Assembly (NCBI RefSeq): GCF_002954715.1
Contig: NZ_MSCP01000004.1
Location: 36,757-100,756, forward strand
Direction of reading: 5' to 3'
DNA length: 64,000 nt
Source of the DNA: Aliivibrio sifiae
Lineage (GTDB): Bacteria; Pseudomonadota; Gammaproteobacteria; Enterobacterales; Vibrionaceae
Part shown: positions 10,772 through 20,287 of the stretch, piece after piece
Numbering within the stretch: the first letter of the stretch is position 1
Layout: every line of letters begins with the position of its first letter
Notes under the pieces: generated by a model
Seen by the model: the letters and a program-made list of their open reading frames with translations, nothing else
The model's database searches: none
What the model was told of the DNA's origin: nothing
Made by a program: the position numbers and the translations under genes

Positions 10772-11989
10772 TTATTTAGCAAGGATCGCTTGATACCATG
10801 TCTCAGCTTCTTGGTATGTTTTTTCTACCGTCTTTGGAGAAAAACCAAGTAAGCGACTTGTCTTATCAAGTTGCTCCCAATCACCAGACTTAATGCTTTC
10901 ATACAACTCTAACATTGACCCTAATAAGCCAACTCGAAGTAATATCGCTTGCTCAATTTCATCAGTTAATGACAGTTGTTCCAATACATCGTCTAATTTA
11001 CGATCAAGTAAAGCATCAAGCAGTGAAAACAAACCAACAATAAATGCTTGTTGTCCTGGCGTTCCATTCTGGCAACGGCAGATCATTAATTCACAGAAAC
11101 GGCCTTTCACTAACGACTGCTTATACAATTCTTTAGGTTTATTAATTGCAGCGTGCGCAGTTGCAACCAAAGTAACAAACATTTTTATCTGCTCTTCACC
11201 TAAATACACTAACGCTTGTTTAAATGACGAAATTGGCTTTTCAAGTCTTACCGAAGCGGTATTTACAAATTTCAGAAGCTGATACGACAATGATACATCT
11301 TGAGCAATTAACTGTTCAACCCGAGTAAAGTTTACATCTTCACGACATACTTCTTGAAACAGTTGCATCGTTAATACTTCTTCCGGTTTCACAACTCGGT
11401 TTTTAATAATTTGTGGCTTACTAAAAAAATAGCCTTGGTAAAAATGAAAACCAACTTGGAATGCTTGCTCAAACTCTTCATAAGTTTCTACGCGTTCAGC
11501 AAGATAATGACGTTTGCAGCCTTGTTGCTTTTTCTTTTTCACATAATCACATGCGACATCAATGCCTAACTGCATAATGTCTAGTTTAACAATGTGTGAA
11601 TAGGGTAAAAATCTATCCCATTCAGCATCCAAACTAAAATCATCTAAAGCAATAATATACCCCATTCGATGAAGGTGCTTAATTGCACTAAAAAGTTCAT
11701 CATTAGGGATACAAGTTTCTAATACTTCAACAACTATTTTACGCTTAGGAAAGGCAGTAGGGACAAGAGAAATTAAAGACTCTTGAGGAAAGTTTATAAA
11801 GCTACGAGGAGATTCTAATGCAGGATTACTACCCGCCGACATAAAGTTTTCAACTAATAATCGGCACGTGGCCTGATTCGCTTCCATATCTGGAAACGCA
11901 TTAGTCTCACCATCACGAAAAAGTAACTCATACCCTATCGTCTGTTTTTTTCGATTAAGTATCGGTTGTCGGGCAACGTATGCATACAT
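10772..11989 (-). CDS. EAL-HDOD signalling protein (c-di-GMP phosphodiesterase type)
   Basis: A 405-residue cytoplasmic protein combining an EAL domain (about 1-205) with a C-terminal HDOD domain (about 210-400). The EAL signature is the YuxH-type variant YELLFR (E21, L23, R25). Other expected catalytic residues are present: FINF Asn, VEVLET Glu, ALDDF Asp pair, VKLD Lys and AERVET Glu, so hydrolysis of c-di-GMP is possible. The start ATG 11989 (MYAYVARQPIL) matches the family; a GTG at 12052 would add 21 residues unlike the family. Vibrio relatives affect motility and biofilm. The partner of the HDOD domain is unknown. Confidence 0.85.
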   Translation of the reverse strand: MYAYVARQPILNRKKQTIGYELLFRDGETNAFPDMEANQATCRLLVENFMSAGSNPALESPRSFINFPQESLISLVPTAFPKRKIVVEVLETCIPNDELFSAIKHLHRMGYIIALDDFSLDAEWDRFLPYSHIVKLDIMQLGIDVACDYVKKKKQQGCKRHYLAERVETYEEFEQAFQVGFHFYQGYFFSKPQIIKNRVVKPEEVLTMQLFQEVCREDVNFTRVEQLIAQDVSLSYQLLKFVNTASVRLEKPISSFKQALVYLGEEQIKMFVTLVATAHAAINKPKELYKQSLVKGRFCELMICRCQNGTPGQQAFIVGLFSLLDALLDRKLDDVLEQLSLTDEIEQAILLRVGLLGSMLELYESIKSGDWEQLDKTSRLLGFSPKTVEKTYQEAETWYQAILAK

Positions 11990-12234
11990 AACTTGAAAAC
12001 GGTATCCTGTGAAAATATATAGGTATGATAAATAATCATATCGGCTAATCACTCCAAATCTTGAGTAATTTAAATTAATGCCGACCTACTAAAAAAGCAT
12101 AGTAGTCTAATCAAATGAGTAAAAAAATGCGCTTGCTTAAGAACTGTGCAAGAACTTACCAAAATATGATACACATTTCACTATTGTTATTATAATAACA
12201 TTGAACCCGCATTCATAATCATGCAGTGAGCCCA

Positions 12235-13200
12235 ATGAAAAAAAACGATTTCACTCAAGAAACGAACTACCTTGAAACAATACAAAACTACATCACTCCT
12301 TTTTGGGAGAAGCGTCAGCATGGTTTTTTCCAAGGTGAAAAAGAAACTCAACTTCATTGGGTGAGCTTTACTAGTCCCAACAATCATAAAGCCATTATGA
12401 TTGTTAATGGCCGCATTGAAAGTGTGTATAAATACCAAGAACTGTTTTATGACCTTTTTTCCCAAGGTTATGACATTTATTCATTTGATCATCGTGGGCA
12501 AGGTCTATCTGACCGATTAACAGAAAACAGTGATATTGGTCATATCGAAGATTTTAATGATTATGTGTTAGATCTAAATAACATGACTCAACATCTGATC
12601 ACGCCTGAGCATTATCAAGATTGCTATTTACTCGGTCACTCTATGGGTGGAGCCATCGCCACACAATACGTAGAGACTTACTCACATCCATATTCAGCAT
12701 TAGCGTTAAGTGCCCCAATGCATGGCATTCATATTGAACCGTGGTTAAAACCCATAGCAGGTACGGTAAGTCACTATTTAAGTCGTTGGGCTTCACAGCC
12801 TACTTATGCATTGGGGCAAGAACCTTATCATGCAAAGCCTTTCCTCAATAATACTCTAACCACTAGCGAGATCCGTTATCAGTGGTTTAGAGCGCTGTAT
12901 GCCTCAAAACCAGAACTGCAAATTGGTGGTCCAAGTAATCACTGGGTGAATCAAGGACTAAAAGGGTCAAAACGCTGTATTGAACAAGCTGCATCTTGTG
13001 TTATTCCAACCCTATTATTACAGGGAGAAAATGACCGTATCGTCGATAATAATGCACACATCGCCTTTCAGAAAAAAGCAGCCAATTGCCAGCTCATCAC
13101 AATTAAAAATGCAAAGCATGAACTTCTGTTTGAATCCGACACGTGTCGAAATCAAGCACTATCCGACATCCTCACTTTCTTTTCCCAACACTCTAAATAA
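12235..13200 (+). CDS. pldB: Lysophospholipase L2 (PldB), alpha/beta hydrolase
   Basis: A 321-residue alpha/beta hydrolase expected to cleave lysophospholipids at the inner membrane. The nucleophile elbow is GHSMGG, the oxyanion region is MIVNGRIES, and the likely acid and His lie at GENDRIV and NAKHELL. It precedes yigL, the same pairing as in Escherichia coli (pldB-yigL), which supports the name. Start chosen at ATG 12235; an in-frame GTG at 12226 is possible and neither has a strong ribosome site. It is divergent from the EAL-HDOD gene. Confidence 0.88.
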   Translation: MKKNDFTQETNYLETIQNYITPFWEKRQHGFFQGEKETQLHWVSFTSPNNHKAIMIVNGRIESVYKYQELFYDLFSQGYDIYSFDHRGQGLSDRLTENSDIGHIEDFNDYVLDLNNMTQHLITPEHYQDCYLLGHSMGGAIATQYVETYSHPYSALALSAPMHGIHIEPWLKPIAGTVSHYLSRWASQPTYALGQEPYHAKPFLNNTLTTSEIRYQWFRALYASKPELQIGGPSNHWVNQGLKGSKRCIEQAASCVIPTLLLQGENDRIVDNNAHIAFQKKAANCQLITIKNAKHELLFESDTCRNQALSDILTFFSQHSK

Positions 13201-13220
13201 TTAAAGCGTGACACCCCACC

Positions 13221-13274
13221 AAAGAAAAAAGAGGAAGGCTAATATTGTTATCTTTACCCTCTTTTTTCTTTATA
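13221..13274. terminator. A/T-rich hairpin between pldB and yigL
   Basis: A perfect 14-bp stem (13221-13234 with 13258-13271) encloses a 23-base loop. The arms are A-rich and T-rich and end in CTTT, so it can act as a terminator or partial attenuator between pldB and yigL. Confidence 0.65.
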
Positions 13275-13336
13275 AAGTCACGTAAACTAAATTCAGTTGA
13301 CTTCGAGTCTATTCTTTTCTTTTCCTCTGAGGCTTT

Positions 13337-14134
13337 ATGATTACTATTGTTGCATCTGATCTTGACGGCACACTGCTTACTCCAGAACACAAAATTGCTG
13401 ATTTCACTAAAAAAACACTGAATAAACTGCACCAACAAGAATTAACGTTTATTTTTGCCACTGGTCGCCACCACATTGATGTTGGCAATATTCGTAATGA
13501 TGTGGGCATCCCTGCTTACATGATCACGTCAAATGGTGCTCGTGTTCATGATATGGATGACAATCTTATTTATAGTAAGAATGTTCCTGAAGCATTAATT
13601 CCTCAAGTTATCGACCTTTTAAAACATGATGAAAAACTGTCTATTCACATGTACTCAGACGACAAATGGTTCTTAAACCAAGAAGATGAAAAGCTAAAAG
13701 AATTTCATGACAATGGGTTCACTTACACTTTATTTGATGTGAATAATCCACCAGTAGAGAACATGGCAAAAATATTTATCACCATGCCTGAGCATGAATA
13801 TTTAGTCCAATATGAAGACCTATTAAAAGCACAGTTTGGTGATCAACTCATGGTGGCATTCTCTACACCTTGGTGTTTAGAAGTGATGGCATCTGAAGTA
13901 TCAAAAGGCGCAGCATTAGAAGCGGTTGCTAAATTATTAGGTAAGACATTAGAGAACTGCATCGCTTTTGGTGATGGTATGAATGACTATGAAATGTTGA
14001 GCATGGCAGGCAAAGGCATTGTGATGGGTACATCGCATGAGAAAGTAAAAAAAGCATTACCAAATAATGAGGTTATCGGCTCATCTGCCGACGAAGCCGT
14101 TGCTCATTACTTAGAAAATTTACTACTAAAATAA
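13337..14134 (+). CDS. yigL: HAD-IIB (Cof-type) phosphatase YigL
   Basis: A 265-residue cytoplasmic HAD phosphatase. Motif I is SDLDGTLL (D8 and D10), motif II is FATGRH, the lysine of motif III is in EVSKGAAL, and motif IV is FGDGMNDYEML. The inserted cap is the large C2 type, typical of Cof-like sugar-phosphate or pyridoxal-phosphate phosphatases. Position next to pldB as in enterics supports YigL. The substrate in this organism is not shown. ATG follows a CTGAGG ribosome site. Confidence 0.85.
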   Translation: MITIVASDLDGTLLTPEHKIADFTKKTLNKLHQQELTFIFATGRHHIDVGNIRNDVGIPAYMITSNGARVHDMDDNLIYSKNVPEALIPQVIDLLKHDEKLSIHMYSDDKWFLNQEDEKLKEFHDNGFTYTLFDVNNPPVENMAKIFITMPEHEYLVQYEDLLKAQFGDQLMVAFSTPWCLEVMASEVSKGAALEAVAKLLGKTLENCIAFGDGMNDYEMLSMAGKGIVMGTSHEKVKKALPNNEVIGSSADEAVAHYLENLLLK

Positions 14135-14227
14135 GCTTATAGACAATTTGGCCTATCATAGGCAAAATGGTTAACTGTTATTTAAAAACAAATAGTTATA
14201 CAAGCCAGATTAAAAACCATCAAATCT

Positions 14228-14267
14228 AAAAAAGCCAGATACGTGATAATACGCACCTGGCTTTTTT
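14228..14267. terminator. Bidirectional terminator between yigL and xerC
   Basis: AAAAAAGCCAG (14228-14238) and CTGGCTTTTTT (14257-14267) form a perfect 11-bp stem with A and T runs on either side, serving both converging genes. Confidence 0.9.
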
Positions 14268-14302
14268 ATGTTGATATCAATCTAGACAACTAGTTGCTCT
14301 GA

Positions 14303-15214
14303 TTATTTTTTCTTCGCTCTTGGGTGCGCTTGGTCATACGCTTGAGCAAGGTGTTGAAAATCTAAATGGGTATATATTTGCGTAGTAGAAATATTTTCAT
14401 GCCCAAGTAATTCTTGAACTGCTCGTAAATTACCACTCGATTCAAGCATGTGCGTTGCAAATGAGTGACGTAATTTATGCGGACTAATATGACTATTTAC
14501 CCCTTGTTTCATTCCCCACTCTGCCATGCGCTTTTGCACATTTCGATGCGAAATACGAACGCCCAACTTAGAGACAAACAATCCAGTTTCTTCTGGTTTT
14601 GCTAGTTGATTTCGAACTTGTAACCAATGCCCTAACCACTCTTTTGCTTGGCCAGAAAAAGGAACTTTACGCTCTTTATCGCCTTTACCAATAACTCGTA
14701 ATTCACCTTGGCGTAATTGAATATCACGAACATCAATGCCCACTAATTCAGCCAAACGTAAACCAGCGCCATACATCAATTCCATCATGGCACGATCTCG
14801 AATCGATAATGGATCATCTTCGTTTACTTCAAGTAATTGCCCCATTTCATCCACGTCGATATTTTTTGGTAATGGACGAGATTTACGAGGTGCAGAAACC
14901 CCTTTCGCGGGATTTGCCGCTAATACGTTACGTAATACCAGAAAATCAAAAAAACTGCGCAATGAAGATAATCGAGTGGATAAGCTACTCGCTTTCAATC
15001 CCTCTCGCATTCCTTTACTGGTAATTTGACGCACCCAACCCGCATCGACGTCTTGCCAAGACTCTACGCCTAACTCAACCAGTTGCTCAGCAATCGTGGT
15101 TAGTTGGCGTTTATAACTACGCTGAGTATAAATACTTAAGCCTTTTTCATTACGTAAGAATTCATAAAAGGCATCAAGATGTTTTGAATATTGAAGAGGA
15201 AGTACATCACTCAT
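14303..15214 (-). CDS. xerC: Site-specific tyrosine recombinase XerC
   Basis: A 303-residue recombinase that with XerD resolves chromosome dimers at dif. The N-terminal SAM-like core-binding domain (about 10-95) precedes the catalytic domain. All active-site residues are visible: R153, K177, H246, R249, H272 and nucleophile Y281. It is the last gene of the lptM-lysA-dapF-DUF484-xerC operon and overlaps the DUF484 gene by 8 bases. This conserved setting separates XerC from XerD or integron integrases. Confidence 0.96.
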   Translation of the reverse strand: MSDVLPLQYSKHLDAFYEFLRNEKGLSIYTQRSYKRQLTTIAEQLVELGVESWQDVDAGWVRQITSKGMREGLKASSLSTRLSSLRSFFDFLVLRNVLAANPAKGVSAPRKSRPLPKNIDVDEMGQLLEVNEDDPLSIRDRAMMELMYGAGLRLAELVGIDVRDIQLRQGELRVIGKGDKERKVPFSGQAKEWLGHWLQVRNQLAKPEETGLFVSKLGVRISHRNVQKRMAEWGMKQGVNSHISPHKLRHSFATHMLESSGNLRAVQELLGHENISTTQIYTHLDFQHLAQAYDQAHPRAKKK

Positions 15215-15908
15215 GAGAAGATTTCGACCATTGCATTAATAAATAATGGAAAACACTAACCAGCTGTTCTAAAAATAAGGTATCCATATTTGGCTCGAAA
15301 TGCCGACCATCACGGCTAGCAAACGCCATTACCCCAATAGATTGAGATTGACCTAATGGAAGGATAGCAAACGAGCCTAATTCTGCACTTGAGTGGTCAA
15401 GCCCACCATAGGCCAATAAGCTATCACGCTCAGCCTTACGTAAGCGGCCTAAATACGCAGAATGTCCATTCAAAAACTTTTTAATAAAATTATCGAGTGC
15501 AGTTTTATCGACATGATACTTAGGATGAGAATGATCAATGATTTTAATATGCGCGGTTAAATCTAGAGAAAGCGCTTTCTGCTCAATGATTTTTGCTGCT
15601 TGAGAAAAATTCTCACACGCGAGTAATTGTTTTTGTACATTAGCAAAATCATGAAATAAACGATCGTTCTTTGCTGCAAGTGACATCAGTTGAGTGATTT
15701 CTTCTTCTAAATCACCAATACGATCACGCAATTTACTGACTTGTACTTCAACTAAAGAAACCACGCCTCGTTCAGGCGTGTCTACTTTAATTCGCCCAAG
15801 TAATTCCGGATGCTGCTGAAAAAAATCAGGATGGTCCATTAAAAATTGAGCAACAACATCCTCAGTTAGCTGAGTAGGTTGCGGCTCGATTGGTGTTACA
15901 TCATTCAT
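15207..15908 (-). CDS. DUF484 (GAF-like) protein
   Basis: A 233-residue cytoplasmic protein with the DUF484 layout: an N-terminal helical part ([19 protein letters not shown]), a coiled coil (about 50-80) and a GAF-like C-terminal domain. It lies between dapF (4-base overlap) and xerC (8-base overlap), a fixed context in gammaproteobacteria. No enzymatic motif is seen and its molecular role is unknown. Translation is probably coupled to its neighbours. Confidence 0.88.
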   Translation of the reverse strand: MNDVTPIEPQPTQLTEDVVAQFLMDHPDFFQQHPELLGRIKVDTPERGVVSLVEVQVSKLRDRIGDLEEEITQLMSLAAKNDRLFHDFANVQKQLLACENFSQAAKIIEQKALSLDLTAHIKIIDHSHPKYHVDKTALDNFIKKFLNGHSAYLGRLRKAERDSLLAYGGLDHSSAELGSFAILPLGQSQSIGVMAFASRDGRHFEPNMDTLFLEQLVSVFHYLLMQWSKSSHE

Positions 15909-16735
15909 ATTGATAATTGACCATCATAAACATGAGCAGCAGGACCAGTCATAAACAACGGGTAGCCAGGACCTTTCCATGAAATCTGTAAATCACCACC
16001 AGGCAAAGAAACTTTAACGTCTTCTCCTAATAACTCTTGCATGATACCGATAGCAACCGCACCACACGCACCACTTCCGCACGCTTGAGTCTCGCCAGCA
16101 CCACGTTCATAAACACGTAATTTCACTTCATTTGGCGATACGATTTCCATAAAGCCTGCATTCACACGCTCAGGAAAACGTTCATGGCCCTCAACTAACG
16201 GTCCGTATTTATCAACGTCATAATTATCAACATCATCCACCACGGTGACACAGTGTGGATTCCCCATACTTACCGCACCACAGAAAAGCGTTTTATCTTC
16301 TGCACGCAATAAATAGGTTTTCTCAGCTTGAGTTGCTTTAAATGGAATTTTATTTGGCTCAAATACTGGCTCACCCATGTTTACGGTTATTTGATCATCA
16401 TCTTCCACTTTTAAGGTCATTTTGCCTTTTTTGGTGCTAACCGAAATACTGATTTTATTGGTTAGGCCTTTCATTCGTACGAAACGAGCAAAACAACGAG
16501 CGCCATTACCACACTGCTCTACTTCGGTGCCATCTGCATTAAAAATACGGTAGTGAAAATCAGTTTCAGGATCATAGGGAGCTTCAACCACCAATAGCTG
16601 GTCAAAACCAATACCACGGTTACGATCCGCTAGGCGACGGATTAAATCTGGTGAAAAGAAAATATTTTGAGTTAAGCAGTCAACCACCATAAAGTCATTG
16701 CCAAGCCCGTGCATTTTAGAAAAATGAAAGTGCAT
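15905..16735 (-). CDS. dapF: Diaminopimelate epimerase
   Basis: A 276-residue cofactor-independent epimerase converting L,L- to meso-diaminopimelate for lysine and peptidoglycan synthesis. The two catalytic cysteines are in EQCGNGARC (C75) and QACGSGACG (C219). Length is standard. It follows lysA after a 79-base gap that holds a strong hairpin, and overlaps the DUF484 gene. Function is secure. Confidence 0.97.
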   Translation of the reverse strand: MHFHFSKMHGLGNDFMVVDCLTQNIFFSPDLIRRLADRNRGIGFDQLLVVEAPYDPETDFHYRIFNADGTEVEQCGNGARCFARFVRMKGLTNKISISVSTKKGKMTLKVEDDDQITVNMGEPVFEPNKIPFKATQAEKTYLLRAEDKTLFCGAVSMGNPHCVTVVDDVDNYDVDKYGPLVEGHERFPERVNAGFMEIVSPNEVKLRVYERGAGETQACGSGACGAVAIGIMQELLGEDVKVSLPGGDLQISWKGPGYPLFMTGPAAHVYDGQLSI

Positions 16736-16773
16736 AGTTGTTCTTCTTTTTTATATTTTTAGGTTGAATACCA

Positions 16774-16806
16774 AAAGAGCAAGTACCCTTAAGCTCCTTG
16801 CTCTTT
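16774..16806 (-). terminator. Hairpin between lysA and dapF, possible attenuator
   Basis: AAAGAGCAAG (16774-16783) and CTTGCTCTTT (16797-16806) form a perfect 10-bp stem in the lysA-dapF gap. On the transcribed strand it is followed by CTTTT, so it may terminate part of the lptM-lysA transcripts before dapF. Confidence 0.6.
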
Positions 16807-16814
16807 AATCTAAG

Positions 16815-18068
16815 TTAACTTGGTAAGATGGATTCTAGTTCCCATAAAGAACTTAACTCTTCTCGCTTACGAACGAGATGAACTTGGTCCCCATCGACCA
16901 TTATTTCTGCGGCGCGAGTACGTGTATTATAGTTTGATGACATCACAAAACCATAGGCTCCAGATGAACGAACAGCAAGCAAGTCATCAGCTTCGAGAAC
17001 TAAGTCACGGTCTTTACCTAAGAAATCGCCCGTTTCACAAATAGGACCCACTAAATCATAGCTTTGCGCTTCACCTTCACGAGGTACCACAGGCACGATA
17101 TCTTGCCATGCTTGATATAACGCAGGACGCATTAAATCATTCATTGCGGCATCAATAATGGCAAAGTTTTTATGTTCCGTATGTTTTAGGAATTCAACTT
17201 TAGTTACCAAAATACCTGCATTGGCGGCAATAGCACGACCCGGTTCAAAAATAAGCTCTAAATCTTCACGACCGACTAAACGACTTAATAAAGCAGTTGC
17301 GTATTCTGATGGTTGCGGCGGTAATTCATCACGATAAACCACACCTAAGCCACCACCCACATCAAGATGACGAATGTTGACACCTTGTGCTTTTAAATCA
17401 TCAATTAACGCAAGAAGACGATCAGTCGCATCGATGAACGGAGTAATATCTGTTAACTGAGAACCGATATGACAATCAATGCCTTGGATATCTAAATTCG
17501 ATAGCGTTTGTGCAAATTTATACACTTCAGGTGCACGATCAAACGCGATACCAAACTTATTATCACGCAGTCCTGTCGAAATATAAGGGTGTGTTTTAGC
17601 ATCTACATCTGGATTGATACGCAGTGAAATAGGCGCAATTACCCCCATTTCAGCAGCAACTGCATTTAAACGCTCAAGCTCTGGCTCTGATTCAACATTG
17701 AAGCATTTAATTTTTAGTTCTAATGCTCGGCGCATTTCATCAGCCGTTTTACCAACGCCAGAAAACACCACTTTAGTTGGATCGCCACCGGCAGCCACAA
17801 CACGCTCAAGCTCACCTTGAGACACAATATCAAACCCTGAACCTAGACGGGCAAGTGCATTTAACACGCCGATATTTGAGTTCGCTTTTACGGCGTAACA
17901 CACAAGGTGAGGTTGCTCACCAACCGAGCTATCAAATGCATTCCAGTGGCGCTCTAATGTCGCGCGAGAATACACATACAATGGCGTACCATACTGCTCA
18001 GCTAATTGTGCAACCGGTAACTCTTCAGCCCAAAGTTGTCCATCATCCTTATAATTGAAATAATCCAA
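16815..18068 (-). CDS. lysA: Diaminopimelate decarboxylase
   Basis: A 417-residue PLP enzyme for the last step of lysine synthesis. It is a fold-type III decarboxylase: the PLP lysine is K61 in YAVKANSN, the phosphate-binding GGGLG segment is near residue 233, and the ECETGDF-like substrate motif appears as GPICETGDF. It lies 69 bases after lptM and upstream of dapF, so the operon links two lysine/DAP steps with a lipopolysaccharide-assembly lipoprotein. Confidence 0.97.
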   Translation of the reverse strand: MDYFNYKDDGQLWAEELPVAQLAEQYGTPLYVYSRATLERHWNAFDSSVGEQPHLVCYAVKANSNIGVLNALARLGSGFDIVSQGELERVVAAGGDPTKVVFSGVGKTADEMRRALELKIKCFNVESEPELERLNAVAAEMGVIAPISLRINPDVDAKTHPYISTGLRDNKFGIAFDRAPEVYKFAQTLSNLDIQGIDCHIGSQLTDITPFIDATDRLLALIDDLKAQGVNIRHLDVGGGLGVVYRDELPPQPSEYATALLSRLVGREDLELIFEPGRAIAANAGILVTKVEFLKHTEHKNFAIIDAAMNDLMRPALYQAWQDIVPVVPREGEAQSYDLVGPICETGDFLGKDRDLVLEADDLLAVRSSGAYGFVMSSNYNTRTRAAEIMVDGDQVHLVRKREELSSLWELESILPS

Positions 18069-18137
18069 TGTCGTCTTCCTTGTCTAGTTCTGTGTTTATT
18101 AGTCAGTGATTATTCAACTACACTGACTACAAATAAA

Positions 18138-18257
18138 TTATTCTGCTACTTCTGTTTTTGGTGCGTCATCTGCCGGCATATATAACGCCCCAGTTTGACC
18201 GCAACCTGCCAGTGCCAAGACACTCAATAGCATTAACGCCATCACTCTTTTTTGCAT
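18138..18257 (-). CDS. lptM: Small LPS-assembly lipoprotein LptM (YifL)
   Basis: A 39-residue lipoprotein read directly from the gap between lysA and cyaY. The signal peptide (MQKRVMALMLLSVLALAG) ends in the lipobox LAGC with the acylated Cys at 19, followed by GQTGALYMP, the conserved LptM segment. In Escherichia coli LptM stabilises the LptD/LptE translocon at the outer membrane. The location directly before lysA and divergent from cyaY is the same as in enterics. The small size makes it easy to miss. Confidence 0.92.
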   Translation of the reverse strand: MQKRVMALMLLSVLALAGCGQTGALYMPADDAPKTEVAE

Positions 18258-18338
18258 AAGATTTTACCATTAGTGTTAATATCTGGTTATGCTCTCTATA
18301 ATCGCACCACAGCCAAGAAAAGCAATAGGATAAATAAG

Positions 18339-18653
18339 ATGAATAACACTGAATTTCACGAGCTAGTCGATGAAAAACTGCAATTAATCGAAGATATGAT
18401 TGATGAATCTGGTGCAGATATTGAACCAGTAATCACGGGTAACGTTCTAACACTAGAATTTGAAAACCGCAGCCAAGTCGTGATCAACAAACAAGAACCA
18501 ATGCACGAAATCTGGTTAGCGTCAAAATCTGGCGGCTTCCACTTTGCTTATACTGATGAGAAATGGACATGTTCTAAAACGGGCATGGAATTTATCGAAA
18601 TGGTAAAAGAAGAGTGCCAAAAGCACGCAGACGAAGATATTGAATGGGCTTAA
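18339..18653 (+). CDS. cyaY: Frataxin-like protein CyaY
   Basis: A 104-residue iron-binding protein that modulates Fe-S cluster assembly by IscS. The acidic helix 1 (ELVDEKLQLIEDMIDESGADIE) and the conserved beta strands with QVVINKQEP and EIWLASKSGGFHF are typical. I use ATG 18339, which has AATAGGA 8 bases upstream; the open frame extends further upstream but without homology. It is divergent from lptM. Confidence 0.95.
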   Translation: MNNTEFHELVDEKLQLIEDMIDESGADIEPVITGNVLTLEFENRSQVVINKQEPMHEIWLASKSGGFHFAYTDEKWTCSKTGMEFIEMVKEECQKHADEDIEWA

Positions 18654-18779
18654 CCATTAATGTATTTCAAGCTCCCTTGACTCATTCAAAGGAGCTTATT
18701 CGCCCCTTCCCAATACAAAATATCAATCTCTTGCTACGCTAAAAAATCGTTTCTGATTATTCTCAACAAAGGAGTGCTG

Positions 18780-20213
18780 ATGAATAAGACACACGCCCTA
18801 ATTAAAATAAGTGGTTCCGCACTACTCGCTTTCTCTCTTTCTGGTTGCTCTGTAAGCCCTAATTACGACAAATCGGTCGGTGAAAAAAACTCACTGGTGA
18901 TTGAGCAGCAAATGGGGTTATACAATAATGAATCACTCGATCAATATGTAAAGCAAGTCGGGGCTCGTTTAGTTTCTAATCTTGAATCTCCTCAATTTGA
19001 TTTTAAATTTGAAGTCGTTGATGATCCTGTGCCCAATGCATTCGCTCTGCCAGGAGGCTATATTTATATTTCTCGCGGCTTATTAAATCTGATGAACAAC
19101 GAAGATGAACTCGCCTGCGTATTAGCTCATGAAATTATTCATGTCACAGAAAGACATTCGATACAACAAATGAAACGCAGTATTCTGCCTGGGATAACCC
19201 AATTACCCGGAAATATCGTAGGCAGCGTCATCAATGAAGATTTAGGCAATCTAATTAATACCCCTTTTGCTTTTAGCAGTAGCCTTTTAATGGCCAATTA
19301 CAGTCGTTCTCACGAAACAGAATCTGACGATCTCGGTGTCGAATTAACAGCAAAATCTGGGTATGACCCAATGGCTATGGGCGTTATTTTAACCCGTCTA
19401 AATAATGCGGTAGAATTTGAAACTCAAAAAGAAACAGAAAAGAGCTACTTTGATAGCCACCCTTACACTCCAGAACGCGTCAGTCATGTTGATCAATCAG
19501 CAAGTAGATTAAGCCTAATCTCAAAGCCATCTATTCACCCTGACTTTCTAAGTCAACTCAATGGGTTAGTTGTTGGCAGTAATCCAGAAAATGGCACATT
19601 TAATGATTCCCTTTTCTTACAGCCTACGATGGGCTTCACCATTACTTTCCCTAAAGAGTGGCAAACCATTAATCAACCTCAAGTGGTCGCTGCCATTAAT
19701 GACACACAAGATGGCTTTGTTGCTCTATCTGTTACTGAGCCAAAATATACCGCAGAACAAACCGCGCATCGATTCAGCCAATATTTAGAACAAAAATACA
19801 ATTACGCCGCACAAGTAAATACCGTCGATTTACCGTGGGGAGCGAGCATGTATAACGTGCAATTAGTTGATGATAGTGCGGATAAAAAAGCCTTCATCAA
19901 TCAATATTGGTTAGATTTTAATGACATGACTTATCAGATCTTAACGTTGAGTACTGATAACAATAAAGATGAAATAACGTCATCTGCGACCTCATTACAA
20001 CCTATAACCAACCAGCAAATTGCAACCATCACTCAACAAGAAATAACAGTTGTCACTGCTCGTAATGGTGAAAACCTAAATACGTTAACCAAGCGTAATA
20101 ACTCCCAATTATCAACTAAAGGGGTTGCTGTATGGAATGGTTTAAAAGAAAACACGCCATTACAACAAGATCAAAAAGTAAAAATAGTCGTCACTCAACC
20201 TTATAAAAAATAA
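18780..20213 (+). CDS. M48-family metalloprotease lipoprotein
   Basis: A 477-residue periplasmic lipoprotein: signal peptide with lipobox LSGC (Cys23), then an M48 peptidase domain with zinc motif HEIIH and the third ligand in HETESDDLG. The C-terminal portion resembles the LysM-like tail of other vibrio M48 proteins (GENLNTLTKRNN). Such proteins act in envelope quality control, as BepA and LoiP do. Start chosen at ATG 18780 with AAAGGAG upstream; a GTG six bases earlier falls inside that ribosome site. Specific substrate unknown. Confidence 0.85.
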   Translation: MNKTHALIKISGSALLAFSLSGCSVSPNYDKSVGEKNSLVIEQQMGLYNNESLDQYVKQVGARLVSNLESPQFDFKFEVVDDPVPNAFALPGGYIYISRGLLNLMNNEDELACVLAHEIIHVTERHSIQQMKRSILPGITQLPGNIVGSVINEDLGNLINTPFAFSSSLLMANYSRSHETESDDLGVELTAKSGYDPMAMGVILTRLNNAVEFETQKETEKSYFDSHPYTPERVSHVDQSASRLSLISKPSIHPDFLSQLNGLVVGSNPENGTFNDSLFLQPTMGFTITFPKEWQTINQPQVVAAINDTQDGFVALSVTEPKYTAEQTAHRFSQYLEQKYNYAAQVNTVDLPWGASMYNVQLVDDSADKKAFINQYWLDFNDMTYQILTLSTDNNKDEITSSATSLQPITNQQIATITQQEITVVTARNGENLNTLTKRNNSQLSTKGVAVWNGLKENTPLQQDQKVKIVVTQPYKK

Positions 20214-20225
20214 AAGTGTCGATAA

Positions 20226-20268
20226 ATAAAAAAGGGCCTCAATATCATATTGAGACCCTTCTATTTTT
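20226..20268. terminator. Bidirectional terminator between the M48 gene and prlC
   Basis: AAGGGCCTCAATAT pairs with ATATTGAGACCCTT around CAT with one mismatch. An A run lies before and T-rich sequence after, between converging genes. Confidence 0.8.
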
Positions 20269-20287
20269 CGTTGTTATAACGGCTTAA

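Noticed and set aside
12190..12465. Leftward 91-codon frame at the pldB start
   Set aside because: Antisense to pldB with no recognisable product.
13193..13509. Leftward open frames opposite yigL
   Set aside because: They run antisense to the yigL start and a terminator hairpin and have no family features or ribosome sites.
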